64,000 nucleotides of DNA from JAZGGS01 sp963714405 (GCA_963714405.1 CAVQOH010000006.1:124001-188000), one strand, 5' to 3'; counted from the stretch's first letter, positions 1 through 10,800 are shown. Notes: generated by a model not told the origin, from the letters alone. Made by a program: numbers and translations.

Positions 1-285
1 TGTAGTATTATTGGCTTTTGTCATATTTACATCAAGAAAGCGTTCGTAATGACCAAGATCAAGATCAGCTTCTGCTCCGTCATCAGTTACATAAACCTCC
101 CCATGCTGAAAAGGGCTCATTGTGCCGGGATCAACATTTATATAAGGATCAAATTTTTGGATTGTAACTTTAAATCCGCGTTGTTTTAGCAGTAGACCGA
201 GTGAGGAGGCAGTTATTCCCTTTCCTAATGATGAAACTACACCGCCCGTAACAAATATGAATTTAACTTTTTTCCTGCTTGCCAT
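1..285 (-). CDS. pyrG: CTP synthase, N-terminal part (gene runs off the window)
   Basis: CTP synthase makes CTP from UTP, ATP and glutamine in the cytoplasm. Only the first 95 codons are present, because the gene continues beyond base 1. The translated start reads MASRKKVKFIFVTGGVVSSL, followed by GKGITASSLG and later YINVDPGTMSPFQHGEVYVT. These are the P-loop and substrate-binding segments of the synthetase (amidoligase) domain and are diagnostic for PyrG. The start is the ATG at 285, preceded by an A-rich leader and a promoter at 302-332. The gene is divergent from the AHSA1-like gene at 484. No defect is visible in the part seen. Confidence 0.97.
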   Translation of the reverse strand, partial: MASRKKVKFIFVTGGVVSSLGKGITASSLGLLLKQRGFKVTIQKFDPYINVDPGTMSPFQHGEVYVTDDGAEADLDLGHYERFLDVNMTKANNTT

Positions 286-301
286 AATTTTTTTTTGCTT
301 T

Positions 302-332
302 CAAATATAGAGGAAGATTAAAATAATTCCAA
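302..332 (-). promoter_or_regulatory. Bacteroidota-type promoter of pyrG
   Basis: On the minus strand TATATTTG (309 to 302) matches the -7 element TAnnTTTG. A TTG lies 20 bp upstream (332 to 330), the usual -33 spacing in Bacteroidota. The expected transcript start is near 298, which leaves a leader of about 12 bases before the ATG. Confidence 0.6.
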
Positions 333-483
333 TTAACATTGATTGTGAAATATCAGGGAATTATATTCAAATTTAATTAGTTGCTGTACTGGAGAAATAA
401 ATTTGAGATTTATGCAAAAAAAAACTTATGATTTGTTATAAGTCCAGTTTTTCCTTATTCTTAAAGAAAAAAGAGAAAATTGT

Positions 484-882
484 TTGAAAGATTCAATTAA
501 AATATCAGCTGTTTTTCCTGTTAGCGCTAAAAAAATTTTTGACGCTTGGTTAAATAGTGAAGAGCACTCTCAGTTTACTGGAGAAAAAGCAGAGATTTAT
601 TCAAGATCCGGAACAAGTTTTACAACTGGCGCGGGTTATATTTCCGGATCAAATTTAATAATTCAACCTTATGGAAGAATTGTTCAATCCTGGCGTACTG
701 CAGAGTTTCCCGATGGAACTCCTGATTCAAAACTGGAATTACTATTTGAAAAAGTAGAAAAAGGTACAAAGTTAACACTTATACACAGTAGAATACCTGA
801 TGGACAGCAAAAAAAATATGAAAAGGGTTGGAAAGAGCATTACATAAAACCTATGAAAAAATTTTTTTCAAATCATAAATAA
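484..882 (+). CDS. SRPBCC / AHSA1-like domain protein
   Basis: This 132-residue protein has the START-like ligand-binding fold of the AHSA1 (activator of Hsp90 ATPase homologue 1) family. The N-terminal strand and helix pattern (ISAVFPVSAKKIFDAWLNSE), the middle part GRIVQSWRT, and the final helix containing GWKEHYIKPMKKFF are typical of it. Length fits a single-domain member. It has no signal peptide, so it is probably cytoplasmic. The ligand or partner cannot be told from sequence. The start is TTG with an AAAGAGAAAA stretch just upstream; no ATG lies near the start of the domain. It stands alone between pyrG and the Sel1 gene. Confidence 0.85.
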   Translation: MKDSIKISAVFPVSAKKIFDAWLNSEEHSQFTGEKAEIYSRSGTSFTTGAGYISGSNLIIQPYGRIVQSWRTAEFPDGTPDSKLELLFEKVEKGTKLTLIHSRIPDGQQKKYEKGWKEHYIKPMKKFFSNHK

Positions 883-1002
883 ACTTTAGTAAAATTTATT
901 TTGTCTAAAATATTTTGAATAAGGAATCAATATTAAACTTGAACTTCCAGATTTTTCAGCACTATATTTACAATCCAGTTTATTAATCCTTTAAGAAATC
1001 TT

Positions 1003-2574
1003 TTGAAAAGTTTTTTTCCACAGACAATAATTTTTATTCTTATTCTTACATTTATTTCTGCTACGTCTGCACAAGATACAACCAAGAGTCTTGCCTTTAG
1101 AAATAATAAACCTGATAGAAAGAGACCATACTTTTATAGACCTGATCTTACTTACCAGATCTGGCAGCAATTCAGGTTAACCAGGGAAGCAAATTCAGGT
1201 GATCCTCTTGCACAACATGAACTTGGTTTACGATTGTTAATGGGCGAAGGAGTTCCTGCCGACACCGCGTACGCTGTTTACTGGCTTAAAAAAGCTGTTG
1301 ATCAAAATTTAACTTCTGCAAAATATAACTATGCCATTCTGTTAATAAACGGAATGGGTGTTGAGTGGGATCCATTTTCAGCTTTCAAATATTTTAAAAG
1401 TGCTGCACGAGATGGTATGGTGCAGGCACAGTATATTGTGGGAATACTCTATACTGATAATTTAATTGTTAAACGTAATTGGAATTTATCCTATTACTGG
1501 ATTAAAAAATCCGCCGATGGTGAATATGAACCAGCTATGGATGTAATTAATGAGCTGGAACCGAAAATTTCTCATGCTGTTGTGGATTCATTATTAAACA
1601 ATGAACTTGATTCAAATGAGAATGATACTGAACCGTTAAGTGATCCTTCAAACACTAAACTTACATCTTCACTTGGATTGGTCTTTATTGATTTTGATTC
1701 TATATCGGATTCTGTTATTTCAATTACGGATAGTATGCTTATCACTGAACTTGAAATTTCGGGAATAGATAGCTTGAAGGAATTACTGGAAATTGATAGT
1801 GCAACAACTCTGCAGAGTCTATCATCAGAAAAAAATATTAACATACTTATAAATGCAGCAGAATATGGAAGCCCAGAAGCACAGGCTATTCTGGGTAGAT
1901 TGTATGAAAAAGGAATTTTCTTTAACAGAAGTTCTGTAATTGCTGCATCATATTACTTTAGGGCATTAAGGAATGATTCACCCAAAGCTGCACACCTCTT
2001 ATGGAATATGCTTAACAAATCAGATTTTAGTTCTCAGTTACAAACAGAAATTAATAATAATGATATAACTGCTAAGTTCGTTTGGTATGCATTAACATCA
2101 GTTGGCTTTGATGGAAGGATTGCTATCAATGATGCATTAAACCTGCTTGAGGAAGCTGTTTCTCAAAACTATTTACCGGCAATGATGGAATTAGGATTAA
2201 ATTATTATACAGGAAGATTTATTGAAAGAGATGTGGTTAAAGGATTAAAAATATGGCAAACTGCAGAACTACTTGGCAGCAAAGAAGCCACTGTTAGATT
2301 AGCAGCTTCAACAATGCTTGATTTTTTTGTAAAAACTGAAAGCGAAAAAGCATTCAAAGATCTTTTAAGTTCTGCAAAAAAAGGATCACTTTTAGCTCAG
2401 GTAACACTTGCTCTTTGCTATGAGGAAGGTATAGGTACAAAAAAATCGAGAGCAGATGCGATACATTATTTAAGGTTAGCTGCACGGAGAGGAAATCAAT
2501 TTGCATACGAAGAATTGCAGCGCTTATATAATGAGATAAGACCTGATGATGCGGAATTTGTAATCAGCAACTAA
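1003..2574 (+). CDS. Secreted Sel1-repeat (TPR-like) protein
   Basis: A 523-residue protein with an N-terminal signal peptide ending near residue 23 (ATSAQ). Sel1-like repeats are recognisable at about residues 65-180 (AQHELGLRLLMGEG, AKYNYAILLINGMGV, AQYIVGILYTD), 280-315 (AQAILGRLYEKG), 390-425 and 460-500 (AQVTLALCYEEGIGTKKS). These alpha-solenoid repeats mediate protein-protein contact, and the protein is probably periplasmic. Between the two repeat blocks, residues 190-270 form an acidic, serine-rich spacer. The start is TTG at 1003, directly before the lysine and hydrophobic core of the signal peptide. No enzymatic domain is visible. It is followed by the aminotransferase 112 bases on, probably a separate unit. 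Confidence 0.85.
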   Translation: MKSFFPQTIIFILILTFISATSAQDTTKSLAFRNNKPDRKRPYFYRPDLTYQIWQQFRLTREANSGDPLAQHELGLRLLMGEGVPADTAYAVYWLKKAVDQNLTSAKYNYAILLINGMGVEWDPFSAFKYFKSAARDGMVQAQYIVGILYTDNLIVKRNWNLSYYWIKKSADGEYEPAMDVINELEPKISHAVVDSLLNNELDSNENDTEPLSDPSNTKLTSSLGLVFIDFDSISDSVISITDSMLITELEISGIDSLKELLEIDSATTLQSLSSEKNINILINAAEYGSPEAQAILGRLYEKGIFFNRSSVIAASYYFRALRNDSPKAAHLLWNMLNKSDFSSQLQTEINNNDITAKFVWYALTSVGFDGRIAINDALNLLEEAVSQNYLPAMMELGLNYYTGRFIERDVVKGLKIWQTAELLGSKEATVRLAASTMLDFFVKTESEKAFKDLLSSAKKGSLLAQVTLALCYEEGIGTKKSRADAIHYLRLAARRGNQFAYEELQRLYNEIRPDDAEFVISN

Positions 2575-2686
2575 TAATATGATTTAACTCAATTCAATAA
2601 TTTAAATAGTATAAAATCTTACCAAATAAATTTTTATTATTCATTAACTAATTTTAAATATTCTCAAATAAAAAAATGTGTAAATA

Positions 2687-3841
2687 ATGTCTGAACAGAT
2701 TAATTTCAAAACGAAGCTACCAAATTGGGGTACAAGTATTTTTGCAGTGATGTCTAAAATGGCTGTAGATTATAATGCAATCAATCTTGCCCAGGGTTTC
2801 CCGGATTTTAATTGCTCGGATGAACTTTTAGAACTCGTTCATCACTATCAAAAAGAAGGATTCAATCAATATGCTCCATCCACCGGTGTACCAAAACTGC
2901 GGAAAGCAATTTCTGAAAAAATAGAAAAACTGTACAATAATTATTATGATGCTGAAACAGAAATAACAGTAACTGCTGGCGCAACACAGGCTATTTACAC
3001 AGCGATTACCTCTGTTGTAAAAGCAGGCGATGAAGTAATTGTAATAGAGCCAGCTTATGATTGCTACATACCAGATATTGCTTCAAATGGAGGAATACCT
3101 GTTCCTGTATCATTAAATCAGGATGATTTTTCTATCAACTGGGAGGTTCTAAGAAAAAAAATTAGTACTAAAACAAAACTGATAATTTTGAATTCACCTC
3201 ATAATCCTGCAGGCAGTTTAATAAATGCTGATGATATAAAACAACTTGAAGCGATTACAAGAAATACAGATATATTAATTTTAAGTGATGAAGTTTATGA
3301 GCATATAACTTTTGACGGGGAAAAACATTATAGCTTAATAGAATCAGAGGAACTTAGAAAAAGAAGTTTTATTATTTCATCTTTTGGAAAGATATTTCAT
3401 GCAACCGGATGGAAAACAGGTTATTGTGCCGCTCCGGAATTTCTTACAAAAGAATTAAGAAAAATGAATCAGTTTATAATTTTTTCTTCCAACACACCAA
3501 TACAGCACGCTTATGCTGATTATATGCAGGACGAAAATAATTATCTCCAGCTACCAAAATTCTACCAAAAGAAACGTGATATTTTAATTGAAGGAATTAA
3601 AAATTCAAAGTTTAAAGCAAATCCTTGTAAAGGAACATACTTTCAACTGCTAGATTATTCTCAAATCTCATCAAAAAAGGATACTGATTTTGCAGAATAT
3701 ATGACTAAAGAAGTTGGAATTGCTGTAATACCATTATCACCGTTTTATTCTACAGAAAGAAATGAAATGTTAATACGAATTTGCTTTGCAAAAAAAGATG
3801 AAGTGATTGCAAATGCTGCTAAAATCCTAAGCAATATATAA
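2687..3841 (+). CDS. PLP-dependent aminotransferase, methionine aminotransferase (YbdL) type
   Basis: A 384-residue class I/II aminotransferase of fold type I. The N-terminal NLAQGFPDFNCSDELL and YAPSTGVPKLRKAI segments, the PLP-phosphate region (VTAGATQAIYTAI), the NSPHNPAGS motif, SDEVYEHITFDG, and the Schiff-base lysine in SSFGKIFHATGWKTGY are all present, as is the C-terminal arginine in LIRICFAK. The opening motif and overall layout match the YbdL / kynurenine-oxoglutarate transaminase branch, which in bacteria usually acts on methionine and aromatic amino acids with 2-oxo acids. The substrate is inferred from family only. It is 6 bases upstream of the cation-efflux gene and likely cotranscribed with it. 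Confidence 0.9.
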   Translation: MSEQINFKTKLPNWGTSIFAVMSKMAVDYNAINLAQGFPDFNCSDELLELVHHYQKEGFNQYAPSTGVPKLRKAISEKIEKLYNNYYDAETEITVTAGATQAIYTAITSVVKAGDEVIVIEPAYDCYIPDIASNGGIPVPVSLNQDDFSINWEVLRKKISTKTKLIILNSPHNPAGSLINADDIKQLEAITRNTDILILSDEVYEHITFDGEKHYSLIESEELRKRSFIISSFGKIFHATGWKTGYCAAPEFLTKELRKMNQFIIFSSNTPIQHAYADYMQDENNYLQLPKFYQKKRDILIEGIKNSKFKANPCKGTYFQLLDYSQISSKKDTDFAEYMTKEVGIAVIPLSPFYSTERNEMLIRICFAKKDEVIANAAKILSNI

Positions 3842-3847
3842 AAAGCA

Positions 3848-4849
3848 ATGAGCAATAATCATTACATAAAATTAAAAAAGAAAGCAATACTGTTATCGCT
3901 GATAATTGGTATTGCTGTATTTTCTGCAAAAATGATTGCTTATTTTATTACTGGTTCTGCGGCAATATTTTCTGATGCAGCAGAATCCATTGTGAACATA
4001 CTTGCTGCATCAATTGCACTTTACAGCATCATTCTAAGCTCCAAACCTGCAGATGAATCACACCGCTATGGACATGGCAATGTTGAATTTTTTTCCGCTG
4101 GAATTGAGGGTATGTTAATTCTTATTGCTTCAATTTTAATCATTTATGAAGCTGTAAATGATATAATGACCGGTTCTGATCTTAAATCGCTTAATATTGG
4201 AGTTTTTATTATTGCTGTAACAAGTATAATAAATTTAATTCTTGGTAATTATCTTATACGAACTGGAAAAAAAACAAATTCAATAACCTTAATCGCTGAT
4301 GGAAAACATATACTTACAGATTCCATTACAAGTATAGGAATTGTAGCAGGAATCATTCTCGTAATATTTACAAACTATGTTATTCTTGATCCTATCATAG
4401 CAATAATTATTGCATTAAATATTCTTCATACTGGTTATAAGTTAATCCGAGAATCAATTGGCGGTTTGATGATGGAAACCGATCCGGCAATAATTGAAAA
4501 GATTTCCAAAATTCTTTCTGATAACAGGAAGGATCAATGGATTGATATTCACGAATTGAGATACTGGCAATCAGGCGATACTGTTTTTATAGATTTCCAT
4601 CTTATACTTCCATACTTTTTTACAATTGAAGAATCGCATAATGATGAAAAAGAAATTGATGAAAAGTTGATGAGTGAGTTTACAAATTCGCAAATTAAAA
4701 TTCATTTTGATTATTGTGTACCTGATCTTTGTAAATTTTGTAGCTTGCAAGAATGTGAGGTAAGAAAAGAAGAAAAAACTATTCCGTTTGAATGGGATTC
4801 AGAAAAATTATCGGGTGGACCTGTTTATAAATTACCAATCAAATCTTAA
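3848..4849 (+). CDS. Cation diffusion facilitator (CDF) metal exporter
   Basis: A 333-residue inner-membrane protein that should export divalent metal ions (Zn, Fe or Mn) in exchange for protons. Six membrane helices fill residues 10-205. Metal-site residues are visible in SDAAESIVN (helix II) and in HILTDSITS (helix V), and the loop RYGHGNVEFFSAG is the CDF signature. The cytoplasmic domain follows from about 210. An unusual C-terminal tail carries four closely spaced cysteines (CVPDLCKFCSLQECE, residues about 295-309), perhaps an extra metal-binding site. It shares an operon with the upstream aminotransferase. Its stop overlaps the convergent transporter gene by 4 bases. Confidence 0.92.
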   Translation: MSNNHYIKLKKKAILLSLIIGIAVFSAKMIAYFITGSAAIFSDAAESIVNILAASIALYSIILSSKPADESHRYGHGNVEFFSAGIEGMLILIASILIIYEAVNDIMTGSDLKSLNIGVFIIAVTSIINLILGNYLIRTGKKTNSITLIADGKHILTDSITSIGIVAGIILVIFTNYVILDPIIAIIIALNILHTGYKLIRESIGGLMMETDPAIIEKISKILSDNRKDQWIDIHELRYWQSGDTVFIDFHLILPYFFTIEESHNDEKEIDEKLMSEFTNSQIKIHFDYCVPDLCKFCSLQECEVRKEEKTIPFEWDSEKLSGGPVYKLPIKS

Positions 4850-6078
4850 ACATTCTTAAGCTTTTCAATTCTTAATTGAGGATCTTTCACTTTTGTTAAA
4901 ATCAACATCCCCACTATAAAGAAAAATGCAATAGAAATGATAGCAATTCTTTGGCTTCCTGTTAAATAACTTACTAAACCAAAAGTTAGCGGACCTAGCA
5001 CGGCCGAACTCTTTCCAAAAAAGGAATAAAAGCCAAAAAATTCCGTTTTTTTATCTGCAGGAATGAGTTTGGTCATTAAACTTCTACTTGTAGATTGGCA
5101 AGAACCCATTGCTGCCCCTGCAAGCAAACCCACAGCATAAAACCAAGTTTTATCATAAACAAAAAATGCCAGAATTATGGTAGCTAACCACATAAACAAA
5201 GTGATAAAAATTGCTTTTTTCTGGCCAATACTATCTGCAATTATACCTAAAGTGACTGAGCCTGCAATTGCGGTAGTTTGTACTGTTACAAAGAAAATGA
5301 GCAGTTCCAGATCAGAGAAGCCAAGAGTAGTACTTGCATAATTTCCTGAGAAAAAAATTACTGTATTTACACCTTCGATGTAAAAGAAAAATGCAAGCAG
5401 GAAGAATGCTAGATTTTTATAATGTTTTAAGTTTGTAAGTGTGCCCCAAACTCTTTTGAATCCTATGCTTACATATGATTCGGTTCTTTCAACATTTTTC
5501 TTACTATCTTTTAAAAAGAAGAAAAGTGGCAGCGAAAATATTAAAAAGAATGATGCTGCAAGCGGGAATGTTTCTTGTATCATTTCTGCCTGAATAAACG
5601 GGTAAACAATCCCCAGTGTTGCAAGCGAGCCCACATAACCCATTGCATAACCATAACCGCTTACTCTTCCAAAGTTTTTCGGTTCTGTTATTTCTGGTAG
5701 AAAGGCATCGTAGAAAACCAATCCAGCTTCAAAACCAATGTTTGCAAAAATAAAAATAAAAATGCCCCAAAATATTTGCCCGGGTCCAACAAAATAAAGC
5801 GAAAATGTTCCTGTAATGCAAAGAATAGTAAAGAACAACAGAAATCTTTTTTTACCTGCAGAATAATCTGCAATAGCTCCCAAAACGGGTGAGATAAGTG
5901 CTGTTACAATCATTGCAGAGCTTGTTCCAATGCTCCAGTAGAGATCGCCAACAGGTTCGCCAAAAGCTACATGCTTTTTAAAGTAAACAGCATAAAGAAA
6001 CGTTACAACAACAATTGAAAATGAAGTGTTAGCAAAATCAAAGAGTGACCAGATGAAAATTTTTTTCTTTTTATTCAT
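4846..6078 (-). CDS. MFS transporter, UMF1 family
   Basis: A 410-residue, 12-helix major facilitator superfamily protein of the UMF1 (Atg22-like) group. The opening IWSLFDFANTSFSIVVVTF is characteristic of that group, followed by SPVLGAIADYSAGKKRFLLF, the MFS loop motif after helix 2. Helices continue to the C-terminus without a break. The substrate is unknown; eukaryotic Atg22 relatives move amino acids, but bacterial members are uncharacterised. The start is the ATG at 6078, three bases after the nusB stop; a TTG directly before it is less likely. The tight spacing says nusB and this gene are cotranscribed. Confidence 0.88.
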   Translation of the reverse strand: MNKKKKIFIWSLFDFANTSFSIVVVTFLYAVYFKKHVAFGEPVGDLYWSIGTSSAMIVTALISPVLGAIADYSAGKKRFLLFFTILCITGTFSLYFVGPGQIFWGIFIFIFANIGFEAGLVFYDAFLPEITEPKNFGRVSGYGYAMGYVGSLATLGIVYPFIQAEMIQETFPLAASFFLIFSLPLFFFLKDSKKNVERTESYVSIGFKRVWGTLTNLKHYKNLAFFLLAFFFYIEGVNTVIFFSGNYASTTLGFSDLELLIFFVTVQTTAIAGSVTLGIIADSIGQKKAIFITLFMWLATIILAFFVYDKTWFYAVGLLAGAAMGSCQSTSRSLMTKLIPADKKTEFFGFYSFFGKSSAVLGPLTFGLVSYLTGSQRIAIISIAFFFIVGMLILTKVKDPQLRIEKLKNV

Positions 6079-6081
6079 CAA

Positions 6082-6567
6082 CTATTTTTCATCGGTAGGT
6101 TTATGAAGTGATTCTTCTACTAATCCCCTTCCCGTTTTCTTAAGCTTACCGGATTTTTTTTCATCAGATAATATTGCATCAAGTATTCCGTTTATAAATT
6201 TACCACTGCCTGCAGTACTGTAATCTTTCGCTATTTCAATTGATTCGTTTATTGATACTTTAGGAGGAATATCCGGAAAGTAAAGTAGTTCACAAATTCC
6301 CATTCTTAAAAGAAGTCTATCAATCAGTGCAATCCTGTTCATCTCCCAATTTGCCACGCGTTCAATTATTTTTTGATCTAAATCTTTTATATGAATTATA
6401 ACTTTATTTACCAATTCCTTTGCAAATTTCTTATCAGCGTTGTCTTCAATATCAGCTAACGTTACATCAATCAGCATTTGCAGCGACTCTTCATTCATTT
6501 CGTAAGCATAAAGGATTTGTAATACATGTTCTCGAACGATTCTTCTTTTAGATTTCAAACTTACCAT
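6082..6567 (-). CDS. nusB: Transcription antitermination factor NusB
   Basis: A 161-residue all-helical protein that, with NusE (S10), loads on boxA RNA to prevent early termination of rRNA operons. Recognisable pieces are the N-terminal SKRRIVREHVLQILYAYEMN, the middle WEMNRIALIDRLLLRMGICELLY (residues about 92-114) and the conserved C-terminal VSINESIEIAKDYS and SGKFINGILDAI. Length is normal with a slightly extended, lysine-rich tail. It lies directly upstream of the UMF1-type transporter on the same strand. Confidence 0.96.
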   Translation of the reverse strand: MVSLKSKRRIVREHVLQILYAYEMNEESLQMLIDVTLADIEDNADKKFAKELVNKVIIHIKDLDQKIIERVANWEMNRIALIDRLLLRMGICELLYFPDIPPKVSINESIEIAKDYSTAGSGKFINGILDAILSDEKKSGKLKKTGRGLVEESLHKPTDEK

Positions 6568-6637
6568 TGATAGGAAAACTTTTGTGAAAATTTATTAATG
6601 ATTTGATGAAATATTGTGCAATTATACAACTGTTTAC

Positions 6638-7648
6638 CTACAATGCAAAACACCAAAAAACAACCAATGCCAGACTTTCTCTTATTTTGTTGTACAATTT
6701 ACTTTTAAAATCAAGCTGTAATTTAGATGCAGCAAGTTTTACGTTGATATTATAGAATCTGCTAATTTCTAGAACTCGTGGTAAATGATATGAATCTGAA
6801 ATTACTATTATATCCTTTATATCTTTATTGTGAACAAGATTTAATTTAATAAAATGAATTTGCTCACTTGATGATGTGGTGTGCTGCTCTAAAATAAATA
6901 TTGTTGTATCGATTCCATTTTCAATTGCATAGTTATAAGCAACCTTCGCTTCTGTGAGTTCACCCGGTGCATTGCTCCCGGTTAATAATATTTTACCAAT
7001 ATAACTGTTATTATAAAGCTCAATTGCCTTATCAACCCTTGCAGAAAGGCTTGGGCTGATTTTATTTCCAGACCAAACTGCTGCACCAAGAACAACTCCA
7101 ATATTTTTTTTATCTTTTGATAAGGTATAACTTTTTGAGCTGTAACTACTCATCTCTAAATATAAGAATGTAAGTATGAGAAAAAATATCAGCATTTGAA
7201 TGCCAAAAAATACTGATTTGATGAACGATGGTTTGGCTTTTTTAAAAATTCCCAGCCATAAAGTCGCTAAAAAAGAGAATACCGAAAGCTTGTAAAGTGT
7301 GAAACCAAATGCAATAAAAATTTTATTTCCCGGTTGAGCTAGTATATAAAGTTCCTCAAAAGGTGGACTGATTTTAGTTAATATAAATGCTATACAGAGC
7401 AGTGCATAAGAAATAACTATAAAAGCTGTGATGGTCTTTTTTTGAATTAGTGATGATTTATCAAAATATAATCCTAAAATAATTGAAGCAATTACCAGTA
7501 AGTTAAAAATGTTTCCTTTTGCTGATAATGAAAATTCAGTAATAGGTAAGTTTTGATTTAAATACTTTAAGTAGTAAAGCGCAGTCAACTGAACAACCAT
7601 TAAAATTACAACTATATTTTTATATCTATAATCTAGTTTACCAGTCAT
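6638..7648 (-). CDS. Membrane protein with YdcF/DUF218 (SanA-like) domain
   Basis: A 336-residue protein. Residues 1-165 contain about five membrane segments, and the remainder is a DUF218 domain: GVVLGAAVWSGNKISPSLSARV, GKILLTGSNAPGEL, EAKVAYNYAIENGID and the ILEQHTTSSSEQI segment. DUF218 proteins (YdcF, SanA, ElyC) are linked to envelope and peptidoglycan or polysaccharide maintenance; the exact reaction is not established. The usual C-terminal membrane anchor is reduced to a short hydrophobic end. Start is ATG at 7648. A TAnnTTTG-like element lies upstream at 7684-7691. Confidence 0.85.
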   Translation of the reverse strand: MTGKLDYRYKNIVVILMVVQLTALYYLKYLNQNLPITEFSLSAKGNIFNLLVIASIILGLYFDKSSLIQKKTITAFIVISYALLCIAFILTKISPPFEELYILAQPGNKIFIAFGFTLYKLSVFSFLATLWLGIFKKAKPSFIKSVFFGIQMLIFFLILTFLYLEMSSYSSKSYTLSKDKKNIGVVLGAAVWSGNKISPSLSARVDKAIELYNNSYIGKILLTGSNAPGELTEAKVAYNYAIENGIDTTIFILEQHTTSSSEQIHFIKLNLVHNKDIKDIIVISDSYHLPRVLEISRFYNINVKLAASKLQLDFKSKLYNKIRESLALVVFWCFAL

Positions 7649-7683
7649 AAAACATCTGAAACCAAAATCGAATTATTCATGCA

Positions 7684-7691
7684 CAAATATA
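7684..7691 (-). promoter_or_regulatory. Probable -7 promoter element of the YdcF-like gene
   Basis: The minus strand reads TATATTTG here, an exact TAnnTTTG match, 36 bases upstream of the ATG at 7648. No clear TTG lies at the expected -33 spacing, so confidence is limited. Confidence 0.4.
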
Positions 7692-7765
7692 TTAAAGTTG
7701 AGATGAGTATATCCCTGCACTTGAGGAACTAAAATTATACAAATAATGTAGTTTCATCAAATTAA

Positions 7766-7794
7766 TTAAAAAAGCCCCACAATATGCAGGGCTT
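7766..7794 (-). terminator. Rho-independent terminator of the efflux operon
   Basis: On the minus strand an AAGCCC / GGGCTT stem (7794-7789 and 7777-7772) with an 11-base loop is followed by a run of T. It sits 23 bases past the last stop of the broken RND gene, as expected for the end of that operon. Confidence 0.8.
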
Positions 7795-7816
7795 GTACTT
7801 TTTATTTATTCAAACT

Positions 7817-10800
7817 CTACTTACCAAATATTTTTTTCTTTCCCATTTTTAATACGTTTGCTACATCTTCAAGCGTTGAATAAATTACTGGAACTATAAT
7901 AAGGGTTAAAACTGTTGCAAATGCAAGACCAAAAATTACTGCGATTCCCATCGATCGCCAGAATTCTGCACTTTCACCTGAACCTGCAAATGAAAATGAA
8001 AATATATCAAATCCAAAACCAAATGTTAAAGGGATTAATCCAAGAATTGTTGTAATTGCTGTTAATGTTACAGGTCTGAATCTTCTTAAACCGGCTCTAA
8101 TTACAGCTTCTCTCCTGCTGAATCCTCTTCTTCTTAGAACATTTATATAATCAATCAAAACAATGTTGTTATTTACTACAACTCCTGCAAGACTTATAAT
8201 TCCAATACCGGTCATAATAATTCCGAATGGCATAGCATATAATATTAAACCGATAAAAACACCCATTAGTGAAATTATAACTGCACTCATAATTATAAGT
8301 GGTTGGCTTAATGAATTAAATTGAATTACAAGTATTAAAAATATCAGAAGCAAAGCAATTAAAAATGCCTTTCCAAGGAAATCTTCTGCTTCTTTTTGAA
8401 ATTCCTGCTGACCAGTAAAATCAATTGAATAACCCGGTGGTATTGAGAAATTCTCAAGCTCTTTTTTAACTTATTTCAGAACTTCGTTTTCGTTAAAACC
8501 TTCTGCAGCATTTCCGGAAACAGTAATAACCCTGCTTAGATCTTTTCTACTAATTGCACCAGGTCCTTTTGATTTATAAATTTTTGCAACACTTATTAAA
8601 GGAACGCTTAATGTTTTTCCTTTTTTATTATTATAAATTATTTCAAGCGTTTCCAGTGCATTTATACTTGATCTTTGATCTTTTTTCAATCGAACAGTAA
8701 TATCATATTCATCTTCATCAACGCGATATTTAGATGCTGTAAATCCGTTTACAGCTGTTCTTATTGAATTTGCAATTAAACTTGTATTTAAACCGTATAG
8801 TGCAGCTTTTTCTCTGTCAATTTCAACTCTCAACTCAGGTCTTCCATCATCAAAATCATCTTTAAGATCCACCAATCCAGGTACAGATTTAATTGTTTCC
8901 TTAACCAATTTTGCTAGTTCACCAAGCATATTGTAATCATCACCACTAATTTCAATATTAACTGCAGATCCAACCGGCGGACCCATTTCTTCTTTTTGAA
9001 TTAATACATCTGTTCCTGCAGTTTTAATTAACTCTTCTCTAATTTATCGGTAGTTTCTGATGATGATGTTATTCTCTCTTCATAATCAACAAACTGAATT
9101 GTAATTGAACTTTTATTTGGTGTTGAACTTCCGGCATCAAAAGGATTATTTGAAGAACCAACCACAACTAAAATATCTTTGATATCCTTGCTTTGCATCT
9201 TTGCTATTCTTTCTTCAACACTTTTTACAATTTGATTTGACATTTCAATATTTGTTCCGCTTGGACTCTCTAATGAAATGTATATTCTCGGTGGTTGTGT
9301 TTCCGGAAAGAATTCAATTCCATGACCAAAAAGAAAATAAACTTCGGAAATAACAAATAGCAATAAAAATGTTCCCCAAATAACTTTTAATTTTCTGTTG
9401 GTAAACAGCAATAGCATTCCAATACCTAGCAGCAAGCTAATAAAAATCGATAAACCTGCAGGAAGTGCTGATGTGATACTTCCAGTAAGAACAAAAAATA
9501 AAAGTATTGAACCAAAAGCCTAACCAGTTTCTTTTATGAACTTTTTGCTCTACTGCACGTACAGGCCCTAATGCAGCTACTAAAATTTTCTCATACATTA
9601 TCAAACGTTTTCGGAAGAGCAACATCAACAAAAAAATGAGTGACTTTATTAATCGGAAGCATCAATTTTTGAATAAAAGATTTTTTGCGGCTTATGCCTT
9701 GTTCAAGCTTCATAAATTTTGAAGCAAAAACAGGATTGATTATCATCGCAACAAATAGCGATGAAAGCAAAGTTACTATTAAAACCAGGGGAATATATAA
9801 CATAAACTCACCAACAATACCTGGCCAAAATAACAGAGGTGAAAATCCGGCAACAGTGGTCATAGTCGATGTAGTAACAGGCCAGGCAACTTCTGCAGTA
9901 CCAAGTTTTGCGGCTTCCGATAAACTATGTCCATCTTCAAGAAATTTGTATATATTTTCTATTATTACAATTGCATTATCTACAAGCATTCCAAGTGCAA
10001 GTATCAAGGCAAACAGTACTACAAAATTTAATGTAACACCCATTGCCTGAAGTATGAGAAATGAGATTAGCATACTAAGCGGTATTGCAATTGCCACAAA
10101 TAATGCATTTCTTACACCAAGGCCACAAAAAGAATTAAGACAACTAAAACCAAACCTGAAAAAATATTATTTTCAAGTTCTCTTACCATTTGCTTAATAT
10201 CTTTAGATTGATCGGTGGAGATATATATTTCAACATCAGTTGGAAGTTCAGCACGTTTGTTTGCAAGAATTTCCTTCACCTTATCTGCAATCTCAATTAT
10301 ATTTTTTCCAACACTTTTAGAAATACTTATTGAAACTGCACTTTTCCCATTCAAGCGTGCATAAGTCTGTCTTTCTTTAAAACCATATGTAACATCTGCT
10401 ATATCTTTTACATAAATTGGTGCACCATCTTTAAGTTTTACAATTAATATTTTCAATTATATATGGTTTTTCAAATTCACCCGGAACACTTACAAGAAAA
10501 CTGGAATTATTAACATCAATTGATCCACCGGGAATGGTTTTATTTTCATCTACAATTGCACCAATAATATCATCAAACCGAACGTTGTAATGATTTAGTT
10601 TATTTATATCAACATCAACCTGAACTTCTCTTTCCAATCCACCGTTAATTTTTACATCAAGTACTCCATCAACTTTTTCAATTTCATCTTTCAAATCTTC
10701 GGCAATATCTTTTAATTTTACCAAGCGAATACGGACCTGAAATATTTGCAACCAGAATAGGAAATTCGGAAAAATTTATTTCAATAATTTCAGGTTTTTC

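Noticed and set aside
9685..10050. A 121-codon open frame on the plus strand
   Set aside because: It lies antisense to the RND permease sequence, and its translation has no sensible domain.
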